A stretch of DNA of 64,000 nucleotides, from contig NZ_CP078013.2 of the NCBI RefSeq assembly GCF_024112395.2, positions 930,001-994,000 on the forward strand. The letters are read 5' to 3'. Made by a program: the position numbers and the translations under genes. This document shows positions 16,633-26,729 of the stretch, one piece after another; the stretch's first letter is position 1, and the number at the start of each line of letters is the position of its first letter. The notes under the pieces were generated by a model that was given only the letters and a program-made list of their open reading frames with translations, searched no databases and had not been told where the DNA came from. The stretch is from Pseudomonas pergaminensis. GTDB taxonomy: Bacteria > Pseudomonadota > Gammaproteobacteria > Pseudomonadales > Pseudomonadaceae.

Positions 16633-18339
16633 ATGAAGTTAGCCATTGTTACCGCCTGCCCGAACGGCATGGTCACCAGTGTGCTGTGCGCTCGCTTGTT
16701 GGACGCCGCCGCGCAGCGTCAGGGCTGGAGCACCAGCGTTGAAGTGGTGGATGTGCAGCGCCCGGAACGCCAGTTGTCCCAAGCCACGATCGACGACGCC
16801 GAATGGGTGTTGCTGGTCAGCAGCACCCCGGTGGATATGCAGCGGTTTGTCGGCAAGCGTGTGTTCCAGAGCACACCGGCCCAGGCCCTGGCAGATGTCG
16901 ACGCCGTATTGCGGCGCGGCGCCGAAGAGGCGCAGGTGCATGTCGCCACCGAACACGCGGCCAAAAAAGCGCCGCGTATTGTTGCGATCACCGCTTGCCC
17001 GACGGGCGTCGCCCACACCTTCATGGCGGCCGAGGCCTTGCAGCAGACCGCCAAGCGTCTGGGCTACGACTTGCAGGTCGAGACCCAAGGCTCGGTCGGT
17101 GCCCGTACACCCTTGAGCTCGCAGGCCATCGCTGATGCAGACGTGGTGTTGCTGGCCGCCGATATTGAAGTCGCCACCGAGCGCTTCGCCGGCAAGAAGA
17201 TCTACCGTTGCGGCACCGGCATTGCCCTCAAGCAATCCGAAGCCACCCTTAACAAAGCCCTTGCTGAAGGCGCGGTGGAAAGCGCGGCCAGCGGTACCGT
17301 GGCCAAGAAGGAAAAAACCGGCGTCTACAAACACCTGCTCACCGGGGTGTCGTTCATGTTGCCGATGGTGGTGGCGGGTGGATTGTTGACCGCCTTGTCA
17401 TTCATGTTCGGCATCACGGCGTTTGAAGAGCAAGGCACCCTCGCCGCCGCGTTGAAAACGGTGGGTAACCAGGCCTTCATGTTGATGGTGCCGCTGCTGG
17501 CAGGCTATATCGCCTACTCCATTGCCGACCGTCCCGCCCTGGCCCCCGGCATGATTGGCGGGCTGCTGGCGACGACCCTGGGTGCAGGCTTCATCGGCGG
17601 GATATTCGCCGGTTTCCTCGCCGGCTACTGCGTCAAGTTGATCAGCCGTGCGGTGCAACTGCCGCAGAGCCTGGATGCGCTCAAACCGATCCTGATCATC
17701 CCGTTGCTGGCGAGCCTGTTCACCGGCCTTGCGATGATCTATCTGGTCGGGCCGCCGGTGGCGCGGATGCTGGTGGGCCTGACGGGATTCCTCAACACCA
17801 TGGGCACCGCCAACGCCGTGCTGCTGGGTGTCCTGTTGGGCGGCATGATGTGCGTCGACCTTGGCGGGCCGATCAACAAGGCCGCCTACGCGTTCTCGGT
17901 CGGCATGCTCGCCGAGCACAGTGGCGCGCCGATAGCCGCGGTGATGGCCGCGGGCATGGTGCCGCCCATCGGCATGGGCATCGCCACATTCCTGGCGCGC
18001 CGCAAGTTCGCCCAGACGGAGCGGGAAGCTGGCAAGGCGGCGATCATTCTCGGGATGGTGTTCATTTCCGAAGGTGCGATTCCCTTTGCGGCCAAAGATC
18101 CGCTGCGCGTGATCCCGGCCAGCATCGCCGGTGGCGCGTTGGCCGGTGCCTTGTCGATGTACTTTGGTTGCAAACTGGCAGCGCCCCACGGCGGGCTGGC
18201 GGTGCTGGTGATCCCGAATGCGATGAACCATGCGTTGCTGTATTTGCTGGCAATCGTTGCCGGTAGCCTGCTGACGGGGTTGGTGTACGCGCTGATCAAA
18301 CGCCCCGAAGCGCAAGAGCTGGCCGTCGCCCCTGCCTGA
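16633..18339 (+). CDS. fruA: Fructose-specific PTS permease FruA (EIIB'-EIIB-EIIC)
   Basis: An inner-membrane transporter of 568 residues that imports fructose as fructose-1-phosphate. The phosphorylated cysteine is Cys122 (ITACPTGVAHTF) in the second IIB domain. The N-terminal IIB' domain also keeps a cysteine in a related motif (VTACPNGMVTS, Cys9). The EIIC part (about 225-560) has 8-10 helices with DLGGPINKAAYAF and the loop EGAIPFAAKDPLRVIP. ATG 16633 is chosen over GTG 16630 because AGAGGG is about 6 nt upstream. A REP palindrome follows the stop and probably terminates the operon. Confidence 0.95.
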   Translation: MKLAIVTACPNGMVTSVLCARLLDAAAQRQGWSTSVEVVDVQRPERQLSQATIDDAEWVLLVSSTPVDMQRFVGKRVFQSTPAQALADVDAVLRRGAEEAQVHVATEHAAKKAPRIVAITACPTGVAHTFMAAEALQQTAKRLGYDLQVETQGSVGARTPLSSQAIADADVVLLAADIEVATERFAGKKIYRCGTGIALKQSEATLNKALAEGAVESAASGTVAKKEKTGVYKHLLTGVSFMLPMVVAGGLLTALSFMFGITAFEEQGTLAAALKTVGNQAFMLMVPLLAGYIAYSIADRPALAPGMIGGLLATTLGAGFIGGIFAGFLAGYCVKLISRAVQLPQSLDALKPILIIPLLASLFTGLAMIYLVGPPVARMLVGLTGFLNTMGTANAVLLGVLLGGMMCVDLGGPINKAAYAFSVGMLAEHSGAPIAAVMAAGMVPPIGMGIATFLARRKFAQTEREAGKAAIILGMVFISEGAIPFAAKDPLRVIPASIAGGALAGALSMYFGCKLAAPHGGLAVLVIPNAMNHALLYLLAIVAGSLLTGLVYALIKRPEAQELAVAPA

Positions 18340-18342
18340 CCC

Positions 18343-18370
18343 TGTAGGAGCCGGCAAGCCGGCTCCTACA
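18343..18370. repeat. REP palindrome after fruA
   Basis: A 28-bp inverted repeat identical in both arms to the copy at 3318-3345, starting 3 bp after the fruA stop. It is a likely transcript-end stabiliser or terminator for fruBKA. Confidence 0.9.
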
Positions 18371-18439
18371 GGGGGGTGTCATCTGGCTTTCATCCCGACG
18401 TGGTTAAGTTTCCCTTTTGATACTCAAGAGGGCACCTGC

Positions 18440-19981
18440 ATGAGCCACTTCGATCTCGGCCGCCGCCGCGTGATGCAAGCCGTCGGCGCCGGCCTGTTGT
18501 TGCCGGGCCTGGCCCCGGCAGTGATCGCGTCAGTCAAGGACCGGCCGCAACTCACCGACGGCGTGCAGTCCGGCGACCTGCTCGGCGATCGCGCCATGAT
18601 CTGGAGCCGCAGCGACCGCCCAGCCCGCATGGTGGTGGAGTGGGACACCCGCAGCGTCTTCAGCAACCCGCGCCGGTTCATCTCGCCCCTGGCCGACAAT
18701 CGCACCGACTTCACCGCCCGCGTCGAACTCACCGGACTGCCCGCCGACCAGGCGATTTTCTATCGCGTGCACTTCGAGGATGCCCAGACCGGCGTCGCCA
18801 GTGAACCCTGGTTCGGCCACCTGCGCAGCGTGCCGCAACAGCGCCGCGACATCCGTTTTGTGTGGAGCGGCGACACCGTTGGCCAGGGCTTCGGCATCAA
18901 CCCGGACATCGGCGGCATGCGCATCTACGAAGCCATGCGCCTGCGCCTGCCGGACTTCTTTATCCACAGCGGCGACACCATCTACGCCGACGGCCCGGTG
19001 CCGGCGCAACTGACCACCGAAGGCGGGCGCATCTGGCGCAATATCACCACCGAAGCCAAGAGCAAAGTCGCCGAGACCCTGGATGAGTATCGCGGCAATT
19101 ACCGCTACAACCTGATGGATGAAAACGTGCGTCGCTTCAACGCCGAGGTGCCGCAGATCTGGCAATGGGACGACCACGAAGTGGTGAACAACTGGTCGCC
19201 GAGCAAGCAACTGGACGAGCGTTACCAGACAAAGGACATCAACACCTTGGTGGGCCGTGCGCGCCAGGCTTGGCTGGAGTACTCCCCCATGCGCCGGCAA
19301 AGCGCCGATGGCGGCGGGCGGATTTATCGCAAGCTCAGCTACGGTCCACTGCTGGATGTGTTCGTGCTGGACATGCGCAGCTATCGCGGACCGAACGATG
19401 ACAACCTGGGCGGTGAAAAACCCTTCCTTGGCCGCGAGCAGTTGGATTGGCTCAAGCGTGAACTCAAGGCGTCTCAGGCGCAGTGGAAGGTGATCGCCGC
19501 CGACATGCCCATCGGCCTCGGCGTGCCCGACGGTGAGGTCAGCCCCGGTGTGGCGCGTTGGGAAGCCATCGCCAACAACGATCCGGGTGCGCCGCAAGGG
19601 CGCGAGCTGGAAATTGCAGAGTTGCTGGGCTTTTTAAGGGCGCAAAAAGTACGCAACCATGTGTGGCTGACGGCCGACGTGCATTACTGCGCAGCGCACC
19701 ACTATCACCCGGATCGGGCAGCGTTCCAGGATTTCGAGCCGTTCTGGGAGTTTGTCGCCGGGCCGTTGAATGCGGGGAGTTTCGGGCCCAACCCGCTGGA
19801 TAAAACCTTTGGCCCCGAAGTGGTATTCGAGAAGGCTCCGCCGGCACAGAACACCTCGCCGTTCGCGGGTTTTCAGTTTTTTGGCGAAGTGCAGATCGAT
19901 GCGCAGACAGCGGAGTTGACGGTCATTCTGCGCGACCTGGATGGCGTCTCGGTATTCGAACAAAAGCTACAACCCGCCTAA
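18440..19981 (+). CDS. phoD: Alkaline phosphatase D family protein (PhoD-like), Tat-exported
   Basis: A 513-residue phosphodiesterase/phosphatase of the PhoD fold. The twin-arginine signal LGRRRVMQAVGAGLLLPGL at the N-terminus indicates folded export by Tat. An Fn3-like N-domain is followed by the calcineurin-like metal site: SGDT (about 143-146), FIHSGDTIYADGP, WDDHEVVNNW, and the late histidine motif WLTADVHYCAAHHYHP. This family requires metal and releases phosphate from organic esters. It is a lone gene between two repeat elements; no PHO box was identified in the 70 bp upstream. Confidence 0.9.
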   Translation: MSHFDLGRRRVMQAVGAGLLLPGLAPAVIASVKDRPQLTDGVQSGDLLGDRAMIWSRSDRPARMVVEWDTRSVFSNPRRFISPLADNRTDFTARVELTGLPADQAIFYRVHFEDAQTGVASEPWFGHLRSVPQQRRDIRFVWSGDTVGQGFGINPDIGGMRIYEAMRLRLPDFFIHSGDTIYADGPVPAQLTTEGGRIWRNITTEAKSKVAETLDEYRGNYRYNLMDENVRRFNAEVPQIWQWDDHEVVNNWSPSKQLDERYQTKDINTLVGRARQAWLEYSPMRRQSADGGGRIYRKLSYGPLLDVFVLDMRSYRGPNDDNLGGEKPFLGREQLDWLKRELKASQAQWKVIAADMPIGLGVPDGEVSPGVARWEAIANNDPGAPQGRELEIAELLGFLRAQKVRNHVWLTADVHYCAAHHYHPDRAAFQDFEPFWEFVAGPLNAGSFGPNPLDKTFGPEVVFEKAPPAQNTSPFAGFQFFGEVQIDAQTAELTVILRDLDGVSVFEQKLQPA

Positions 19982-19991
19982 ACCCCGCCCC

Positions 19992-20078
19992 CTGTAGGCG
20001 CCGGCTTGCCGGCGATGGCGCCCTTGAGAGGTATGCAGGGCTCAGGGGCCTCATCGCCGGCAAGCCGGCTCCTACAGT
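19992..20078. repeat. REPIN: paired REP sequences (tgtaggcgccggc / gccggctcctaca arms)
   Basis: Two inverted copies of the tgtaggagccggc family, the left arm with one changed base, about 40 bp apart. They lie between the convergent phoD and PepSY-reductase genes and can fold as one long hairpin. Confidence 0.85.
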
Positions 20079-20090
20079 AGAGGGGGGAGG

Positions 20091-22616
20091 TCAGTAGACG
20101 TCGCGGCGATAACGCCCTTGCTCGATCAGCCGATCCACCGCCTCTCTGCCGAGTATGTCCACCAGCGCCTGGTCCACCCCAGCCGCCATGCCTTGCAAAC
20201 TCCCGCACACATAAATCGCCGCGCCTTCCGACAGCCACTTGCGCAGTACATCCGCCGATTCACGCAGGCGATCCTGCACGTAGATTTTCTCTTCCTGATC
20301 GCGGGAAAACGCCAGGTCCAGCAACGCCAGGTCACCACTGGTCAGCCAGCCTTGCAGCTCGTCCTGGCACAGGAAGTCGTGCTGGATATTACGTTCGCCG
20401 AACAGCAACCAGTTGCGCTGCTGGCCATCGGCAATACGTGCCTTGAGCAAACTGCGCAGGCCGGCCAGGCCGGTGCCGTTGCCCAGCAGGATCAGAGGCA
20501 CGGGGGCCTCCGGCAGGTGGAAACCACTGTTGCGGCGCAGGCGCAGGCTGATGCTTGAACCGACGGTGGCGTGCTCGGTGAGCCAGCCGCTCGCCAGCCC
20601 CAGGCTGCCATCGGGGTGGCGCTCCTGGCGCACGATCAACTCCAGCACGCCGTCGCTGGCAATCGAGGCGATGGAGTATTCGCGCATGCCCAAAGGCACC
20701 AGCGCGTTGACCAGTGCCTGTGCGTGCAGGCCGACCAGATGCGCGCGGTTGTCCGGCAGTTGGCGGGTAGCCAGGGCCTGGTTGAGGGATTGCGCGAGGC
20801 CTTCGATCAATACGCCGTCACTGCCGGCCAGGCCCAGGCCTTCGAGGAAATGTTCGATGGCCCAGGGGCAATTGCGTGGCAACACTTCCACCAGGTCGCC
20901 GGCTTGCCAGCGTTGGGGCGACGGCGAGGTGAGGCCAAGCAAATAGACATCCGAGCCGGCGCTGTCGCGGTTGAGCAGGGTGCGCTGGCTGAGTGTCCAG
21001 TTTTCATACTGGGCGGTTGGCCAGGCGCTGACCGCCGCTTGGCCGGTGAGTTGGCCAAGCTGTTGTTGCCAGTGCAGCAGGGCGCTGGTGTCGCCGCTGT
21101 CGACTTCCACCGGGGCGAACAATGCATTGCCACCCTGGTGGGTGAGCCAGAAATGCAGGCGCCGCGCGAAGCCGCAGAAGTGTTCGTATTGACGATCACC
21201 CAGGGCCAGCACCGAATAGTTCAGGCCCTTGAGGGACAGGTCCTGGCCGAGCACGCTGCGCTCGAACCCTCGGGCGCTGTCGGGGGCTTCGCCGTCGCCG
21301 AAGGTGCTGACCACGAACAGCGCGTTTTCCGACTGGCGCAGGTCATCCTGGCTGACGCTGCCCAGGGGTTGCACCTTCACCGGCAGGCCAGCCGCCTGCA
21401 ATTGCCCAGCCGTTTGCCAGGCAAGCTGCTCGGCAAATCCGCTCTGGCTGGCAAAGCCGATCAGCCACGCTGGCGCATCGCTGTGGTTGGCCGCGAGGCC
21501 TTTGCGCGCATCACGCACCTGGCGCTTTTTGCGCCGCCGATCCAGGTACAGCAACCAGCCGGTGATAAAGAACAGCGGCATCAACACCGAGCTGAGCGTG
21601 AGGATAATCCGCCCCACCAGGCCGAAATAACTGCCGGTGTGCAGTGCGTAGACGCTGGTCAGCAGTTTGGAACCAAGGCTCTTGTTCGCATACTGGTCGT
21701 GGGATTTGACCTCTCCGGTGGCCGGGTCCAGGTTGATCTGGTTGAGTGCGCGGTCATGGGGCGAGTTTTCCAGCAGGTAGTAGACGGTTGCCGGTTGCCC
21801 CGCGACGGCGGGCATGCGGATGTTGTAGGCGTTCAAGCCGGGGCCGGCGTTGCTGTAGATACTGCTCCAGATCGCGTCGTAGTTGGCCACGGGCGCCGCA
21901 CCCTCGGGTGCCGGGCCGCGCTTGCGCACCCGTTCGTTGTGCGGGGCGTCGGACAGCAGTTTGGTCAGGCCCTGGCTGTACCAGTCGTAGGACCAATACA
22001 AACCGGTCAGCGCCGACAACAGGTAGGCCAGCAGGCACCAGGTGCCGACTACCGAGTGCAGGTCCCAGTTGAAGGCACGGCCTTTCTTGCGCCAGTCCAG
22101 CGTCAGCCAGGCCCGCCAGCTCGCCACTTGGCGCGGCCAGCGCAGGTACAGGCCGGAGAGGCAGAAGAACACCAGGATCAGCGTGCAGGCACCGGTGATG
22201 TTGCGCCCGGTATCGCCCATCACCAGGAAACGGTGAAATTGCAGCAGGAAACCGAAGACGTCCTCGCCAACCACGTCGCCCATGTAGTCGCCGGTGTAGG
22301 GATCGAAATAGCGCAACTGGCCACGGCGCTCGCCGGGCGGCGGGGTGAAGAACACGCGTGCAGCGTTGCCGCTTTCGCTCTCGACGAACAGCATGGCCAC
22401 GGTCTGGCCTTCGGTGGCCTCCAGCTTGCGCACCAGCTCGGCGGGCGGCAGTACGCCGGCGTCGCGTTTTTGCACGGTCAATACGCTCGGGTTGAGCGCG
22501 CGCAGTATTTCATCCTGAAACGAGACCGCAGCCCCGGTGATCCCCATCAAGGCCAGCACCAGCCCGGCGGTAATGCCGAAGAACCAGTGCAACTGGAACA
22601 GGGTTTTCTTCAACAC
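20091..22616 (-). CDS. PepSY membrane / flavodoxin / flavin reductase fusion (siderophore-iron reductase, PiuB-like)
   Basis: An 841-residue fusion. The N-terminal half (1-380) is a PepSY_TM protein with helices at about 8-33, 140-165, 190-215 and 335-360. Then comes a flavodoxin domain (about 385-520, [17 protein letters not shown]) and a FAD/NADPH reductase of sulfite-reductase type (about 540-841) with REYSIASIA and the nucleotide motif [17 protein letters not shown]. It should pass electrons from NADPH through FMN to the periplasmic side, reducing ferric siderophores. It lies directly downstream of piuA in the same orientation, separated by a terminator, and corresponds in position to PA4513 of P. 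aeruginosa. Confidence 0.9.
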   Translation of the reverse strand: MLKKTLFQLHWFFGITAGLVLALMGITGAAVSFQDEILRALNPSVLTVQKRDAGVLPPAELVRKLEATEGQTVAMLFVESESGNAARVFFTPPPGERRGQLRYFDPYTGDYMGDVVGEDVFGFLLQFHRFLVMGDTGRNITGACTLILVFFCLSGLYLRWPRQVASWRAWLTLDWRKKGRAFNWDLHSVVGTWCLLAYLLSALTGLYWSYDWYSQGLTKLLSDAPHNERVRKRGPAPEGAAPVANYDAIWSSIYSNAGPGLNAYNIRMPAVAGQPATVYYLLENSPHDRALNQINLDPATGEVKSHDQYANKSLGSKLLTSVYALHTGSYFGLVGRIILTLSSVLMPLFFITGWLLYLDRRRKKRQVRDARKGLAANHSDAPAWLIGFASQSGFAEQLAWQTAGQLQAAGLPVKVQPLGSVSQDDLRQSENALFVVSTFGDGEAPDSARGFERSVLGQDLSLKGLNYSVLALGDRQYEHFCGFARRLHFWLTHQGGNALFAPVEVDSGDTSALLHWQQQLGQLTGQAAVSAWPTAQYENWTLSQRTLLNRDSAGSDVYLLGLTSPSPQRWQAGDLVEVLPRNCPWAIEHFLEGLGLAGSDGVLIEGLAQSLNQALATRQLPDNRAHLVGLHAQALVNALVPLGMREYSIASIASDGVLELIVRQERHPDGSLGLASGWLTEHATVGSSISLRLRRNSGFHLPEAPVPLILLGNGTGLAGLRSLLKARIADGQQRNWLLFGERNIQHDFLCQDELQGWLTSGDLALLDLAFSRDQEEKIYVQDRLRESADVLRKWLSEGAAIYVCGSLQGMAAGVDQALVDILGREAVDRLIEQGRYRRDVY

Positions 22617-22703
22617 GTCTGACCGCCTCGTCTATCTGGATATGTAGGGCACGGCGCGCATTATGCCGTGGCTTTTCGAGAAACTTTCTGTTTTACACGC
22701 AAA

Positions 22704-22730
22704 AGCCCCACGCATCCGATGCGTGGGGCT
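22704..22730 (-). terminator. Rho-independent terminator after piuA
   Basis: A 12-bp perfect stem (agccccacgcat arms around CCG) is followed on the minus strand by TTTTGCG. It is placed 23 bp past the piuA stop and would separate piuA from the downstream reductase gene. Confidence 0.88.
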
Positions 22731-22752
22731 ATTTGCTGCGTGGCGTTGCTGT

Positions 22753-25038
22753 TTAGAAGTGGAAATTGGTGGAGAACAGGGCTGTCCGACCGGCCGCCTG
22801 GTTGGCGAAATGGGTCGAGAAGGCCTTGTCGTAGTAAGTCTTGTCCGTCAGGTTTTGCACGTTCAATTGCAGGTCGACGTTCTTGGTCAGTTTGTAGCTG
22901 GCCATGGCGTCGTAGCGGGTGTAGGACGGTACATAAACAGTGTTGCCGGCATCGCCGTAGACCTGGTCCACATAGAACGCGCCGCCACCGATCGTGAGCT
23001 TGGCGGTGACGTCGTAAGTGGTCCACAGGCTGAAGGTGTTCTTCGGCGTGTTGGGCATTTGATTGCCTTTGTTCGAACCCGAGCTGACCACGCCGTTGCG
23101 ACCGTTCAGGCCGGATTTGACCAGTTCGCTGTCAAGGTAGCTGTAGCCCGCGAACACTTGCCATTGGTCGGTGATCTTGCCGCTGGCGGACAATTCCAGG
23201 CCGTCGATCTGGGACTCACCTGCGTTCTGATAGGTCAGCGCATCGACGAGGATGCGCGTGTTTTTCTTCTCGGTACGGAACACCGCGGCGGTCAGGGACA
23301 GGCGATCGTGGAACAGGCCCCATTTGGTGCCCAGCTCGTAGTTGACGGTTTCTTCCGGCTGCAGGTCGCTGGTGGCGGCACCGGCTGACAATGGGTTGCC
23401 GTCCGACCCTTCACCGACCAGGCCGCCGGCAGGCGTTGCCGAGGTGGCGTAGGACGCGTAGACGCTGGCGTTTTCCACAGGCTTCCAGACCAGGCCGGCC
23501 TGCCAGTTGAAGAATTGGCTGTCTTCTTTGATTTTGCTGCGGCCGGTCGCGGAATCGGTGTTGGCAACGGTGTCAAAGGTGTCATAGCGCAGGCCGACGT
23601 TCAGCAGCCATTTCGGGTCCAGCTCAATGGTGTCGAATACATAGGCGCCACGGCTGGTGGCCTTGGTGGCGGTGCCGTAGTAGTTGCGTGCGATGCTGCC
23701 GGTCCAGGCGTCATCCGGGTTCGGGTTGCTCAGGGAGGTGCACTGGCCGCCCAGGCTGCCTTTGGCCACGGTGCAGATCGGGTTGGCGTTGGGGCTGATG
23801 GTGTAGCTGCTCACGCGGGTTTCTTCGCCGGTGAACTCCAGGCCGGTGGAATAGCTGTGCTTGAAGCCCAACGCCTGGAAGCTGCCGAACAAGTCCGTCT
23901 GGTTGGTGGTGGTCGTTGTGGTCGAGACCCGGCTGTTGGCGCGGCGCCACACGGTGCCGAACCGGTTGACGTTGAGTTTGCTGTCATCCGGTTGCGTCAG
24001 GATGTAGTCCTGGCCAGTGCTGCCGTGACGCAGGGTGTTTTTCAGCGTCATGGTGTCGTTCAGGTCGTGCTCGATGGAGAACGTGCTGATATCGGCGCGG
24101 GTCTTGCGGAAGTCACGGTCCTTGAGGCCGTAGAAGTTGTTGCTGTCGCCGCCGTCGTTGGGTTTGTCATGCACGTGGGCAGTCGCGGTCGACGAGCCGT
24201 AGCCGTACGGAATCCCCGAATCCGGCAGGTCATTGCTTTCCAGGTGGTAGTAGCTGAGGTTGACGCGGGTGGGGGTGCCCAGGCCAAAGGTCAGCGACGG
24301 TGCCACGCCCCAGCGGTCGTAATTGATCGCGTCGCGACCGGCCACGTTCTGTTCGTGGCTCATCAGGTTCAGGCGGAACGCGGCGCTGTCGTCGAGGAAC
24401 TGGCGGTTCACGTCGAGCACGTAGCGGCGGGTCTGGTCGGAACCGTAGGTGAAGCCGCCATTGGTGAAGTCCCGTGCTTGTGGGGTCTTGCTCACCAGGT
24501 TGAGGCTGCCACCGGCCGAGCCGCGACCGCCGAACGAAGAGTTCGGGCCCTTGCTCACTTCAATCGACTCGATGTCGAAAATCTCGCGGCTCTGACCGCC
24601 GGTGTCGCGCACGCCGTCCAGGTAGGTGTCGCCTTGGGCGTCAAAACCACGGATGAACGGGCGATCGCCCTGGGGGTTGCCACCTTCGCCGGCGCCGAAC
24701 GTAATGCCCGGGACGGTACGCAAGGCATCCTGCAGCGAAGTGGCGGCGGTGTCCTTGAGCACTTGTTGCGGCACCACGGTGACCGAGCGCGGTGTGTCGA
24801 CCAGCGGCGCGGTGTATTTCTGCGACGAAGCTTTTTCGACCTGGTAGGAGGTGTTGTCCTGCTCTTCCCCGGTGATGCTGGTGGCGCCCAGGGAGATGCT
24901 GTTGCGCTGGCCTTTTTGTTCAGTGTCTTCGGCCGCTTGCGCCAGGTGGGCGACAGAGCTGGCGCTGAGGGCCACGCCGATGGCCGAGGCCAACATGCGA
25001 GGTGAACTGGCAGGTATTTTTGTAATGGTGCGCGACAT
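22753..25038 (-). CDS. piuA: TonB-dependent siderophore receptor PiuA
   Basis: An outer-membrane receptor of 761 residues with a signal peptide ending near AHLAQAAEDT. The plug domain (about 60-200) includes VDTPRSVTVVPQQVL, RPFIRGFDAQGDTYLDGVRD and GRGSAGGSLNLVSK; a 22-strand barrel follows, ending in the outer-membrane signature residue Phe (ALFSTNFHF). PiuA-type receptors take up catecholate siderophores, and in P. aeruginosa also siderophore-linked beta-lactams. The start at 25038 (MSRTITKIP) has AAGGA 6 nt upstream; the in-frame extension to 25101 is rejected. It is divergent from piuC. Confidence 0.93.
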   Translation of the reverse strand: MSRTITKIPASSPRMLASAIGVALSASSVAHLAQAAEDTEQKGQRNSISLGATSITGEEQDNTSYQVEKASSQKYTAPLVDTPRSVTVVPQQVLKDTAATSLQDALRTVPGITFGAGEGGNPQGDRPFIRGFDAQGDTYLDGVRDTGGQSREIFDIESIEVSKGPNSSFGGRGSAGGSLNLVSKTPQARDFTNGGFTYGSDQTRRYVLDVNRQFLDDSAAFRLNLMSHEQNVAGRDAINYDRWGVAPSLTFGLGTPTRVNLSYYHLESNDLPDSGIPYGYGSSTATAHVHDKPNDGGDSNNFYGLKDRDFRKTRADISTFSIEHDLNDTMTLKNTLRHGSTGQDYILTQPDDSKLNVNRFGTVWRRANSRVSTTTTTTNQTDLFGSFQALGFKHSYSTGLEFTGEETRVSSYTISPNANPICTVAKGSLGGQCTSLSNPNPDDAWTGSIARNYYGTATKATSRGAYVFDTIELDPKWLLNVGLRYDTFDTVANTDSATGRSKIKEDSQFFNWQAGLVWKPVENASVYASYATSATPAGGLVGEGSDGNPLSAGAATSDLQPEETVNYELGTKWGLFHDRLSLTAAVFRTEKKNTRILVDALTYQNAGESQIDGLELSASGKITDQWQVFAGYSYLDSELVKSGLNGRNGVVSSGSNKGNQMPNTPKNTFSLWTTYDVTAKLTIGGGAFYVDQVYGDAGNTVYVPSYTRYDAMASYKLTKNVDLQLNVQNLTDKTYYDKAFSTHFANQAAGRTALFSTNFHF

Positions 25039-25244
25039 GACGTGTCCTTTCCCCAAGGATGTGAGGCCGCGGAATATAGGGCGAACAAGACTTTCTATCA
25101 ATTGCGATACATTGCTAATTGCATCGAATTTACATTCTTTACACTTTTTGCTTACGGTTTTTACGAACTCGTTCGTCTGCCACGTTTTACAGGGCGGATA
25201 AGAATCAATACCATTGACGCCTCTCCGAATTCAGGTGTTGCCCC
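25039..25244. promoter_or_regulatory. Divergent piuA-piuC control region with weak Fur-box candidates
   Basis: This AT-richer 206-bp spacer must hold promoters for piuA and piuC. Two stretches resemble Fur boxes only loosely: 25104-25125, with three ATTGC-type half sites, and 25197-25215 (GATAAGAATCAATACCATT). Iron control is expected from family knowledge. Neither site is a strong match, so their exact position is uncertain. Confidence 0.35.
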
Positions 25245-25925
25245 ATGCTGCTGCACATTCCCGGCCTGTTCTCTCGTGAGGAGGTGCAGCGCATTCGCCA
25301 GGCTTTGGAAAACACCGACTGGGCCGACGGCAAAATCACCGCCGGGCACCAGTCCGCCAAGGCCAAGCACAACCTGCAATTGCCCGAGGGCCACCCGCTG
25401 GCCAAGGAAATCGGCGCGGCGATGCTCGAACGGTTGTGGAAAAACCCGCTGTTTATGTCAGCGGCGTTACCGCATAAAGTCTTCCCGCCATTGCTCAATT
25501 GCTACACGGCCGGTGGCAGCTTCGACTTCCACATCGACAATGCCGTGCGCCAGGCGCGTGGCAGCCATGAGCGGGTGCGCACCGACCTGTCGTCCACTTT
25601 GTTCTTCAGTGATCCGGACGAATACGACGGCGGCGAACTGGAGATCCAGGACACCTTCGGCCTGCAGCGCGTGAAGTTGCCAGCCGGCGACATGGTGCTG
25701 TACCCCGGCTCCAGCCTGCATAAAGTCAATGCTGTCACCCGTGGCGCACGCTATGCCTCGTTCTTCTGGACCCAGAGCCTGGTGCGCGAAGACAGCCAGC
25801 GCACCCTGCTGTTCGAAATGGACGGCGCGATCCAGCAACTGAGCGCCGACGTGCCCGACCACCCCGCGCTGATCCAGCTCACCGGCACCTACCACAACCT
25901 GTTGCGCCGCTGGGTCGAGGTCTGA
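25245..25925 (+). CDS. piuC: Fe(II)/2-oxoglutarate-dependent dioxygenase PiuC (PKHD-type hydroxylase)
   Basis: A cytoplasmic dioxygenase of 226 residues. The iron triad is His96 and Asp98 (FDFHIDNAV) and His159 ([13 protein letters not shown]); the 2-oxoglutarate-binding Arg is R169 (GARYASFFW). PiuC-type proteins accompany PiuA receptors and affect siderophore-iron use; the substrate is not known. The start has no strong Shine-Dalgarno sequence (GTTGCCCC precedes ATG) but matches the family N-terminus [10 protein letters not shown]. The Sel1 gene starts 1 bp after its stop, so the two are an operon. Confidence 0.93.
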   Translation: MLLHIPGLFSREEVQRIRQALENTDWADGKITAGHQSAKAKHNLQLPEGHPLAKEIGAAMLERLWKNPLFMSAALPHKVFPPLLNCYTAGGSFDFHIDNAVRQARGSHERVRTDLSSTLFFSDPDEYDGGELEIQDTFGLQRVKLPAGDMVLYPGSSLHKVNAVTRGARYASFFWTQSLVREDSQRTLLFEMDGAIQQLSADVPDHPALIQLTGTYHNLLRRWVEV

Positions 25926-25926
25926 C

Positions 25927-26679
25927 GTGGGTTTTTTGTTACGTCGTGAAGAAGTACTCAACGTCGAACAACTCCAATCCATGCTCGACGACTCCCCGGT
26001 GCGTGCAGCCCAGGCCATCCTGATCGCGGCCAAGGCAGGCGTGGTGGATGCCCAGGCGCTGCTCGGCCAAATCCTGCTGGAAGGGCGTGGCATTGAGCGC
26101 GATGAAGCCTTGGCGCTGCGCTGGTTCCAGATTGCGGCGCAGGGCGGTCACCTGATGGCGCGCAATATGACTGGGCGCTGTTTGGAACATGGCTGGGGGT
26201 GTGCGGCGGATGAAGCGGCAGCGGCGCGCAATTACCGTTTGGCCGCCGAGGCAGGGTTGGATTGGGCGCAATACAACTACGCCAATCTGCTGGCGACCGG
26301 GCGTGGTATTGCCCAAGACCAGCAACTAGCGCTGAGCCTATATCGCCAGGCAGCGGAACAAGGCCATGCCAAGTCGATGAACCTGTTGGGCCGTTATCTG
26401 GAAGACGGACAATGCTGCCCAAGGGATTTGGATGCCGCCGTGGATTGGTATCGACGCTCCGCCGAAGCCGGGGATTTTCGCGGGCAGTTCAGCTATGCGG
26501 CGGTGTTGGCTGACAGAGGTCAAATCGAAGCGGCGCTGGAGTGGTTGCGAGAGGCGTTGGCGGGCGGGAATTTGAAGTTTCTGCGCACGGCGCAGAAGGC
26601 GTTGGAGGCGGCAGACAATGCGCAAATCCGCGCGATGGCCGAACTATACAAAGGTCGCGCTATGCACCTAAACCCGTAG
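25927..26679 (+). CDS. Sel1-repeat (tetratricopeptide-like) protein
   Basis: A 250-residue soluble protein of consecutive Sel1-like repeats (about 36 residues each). Examples are AQALLGQILLEGRGIERDEA, AQYNYANLLATGRGIAQDQ and SMNLLGRYLEDGQCCPRDLD. Such repeats form a helical solenoid for protein contacts. No signal peptide is seen. The GTG start at 25927 is one base after the piuC stop, indicating translational coupling; the partner is unknown. The stop codon TAG lies inside the adjacent REP palindrome. Confidence 0.88.
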   Translation: MGFLLRREEVLNVEQLQSMLDDSPVRAAQAILIAAKAGVVDAQALLGQILLEGRGIERDEALALRWFQIAAQGGHLMARNMTGRCLEHGWGCAADEAAAARNYRLAAEAGLDWAQYNYANLLATGRGIAQDQQLALSLYRQAAEQGHAKSMNLLGRYLEDGQCCPRDLDAAVDWYRRSAEAGDFRGQFSYAAVLADRGQIEAALEWLREALAGGNLKFLRTAQKALEAADNAQIRAMAELYKGRAMHLNP

Positions 26680-26702
26680 GAGCCGGCTTGCCGGCTCCTA
26701 CA
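26676..26702. repeat. REP palindrome overlapping the Sel1 gene stop
   Basis: An inverted repeat of the gtaggagccggc class, with TT instead of AA in the loop. Its first bases provide the TAG stop of the Sel1-repeat gene. It lies between convergent genes (Sel1 and speC). Confidence 0.88.
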
Positions 26703-26729
26703 AAGATTGATCGTTCCCGGGCGGGATGA

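Noticed and set aside
20571..22622. Open frame of 683 codons on the plus strand opposite the PepSY reductase
   Set aside because: Antisense shadow; the minus-strand product has full domain structure.
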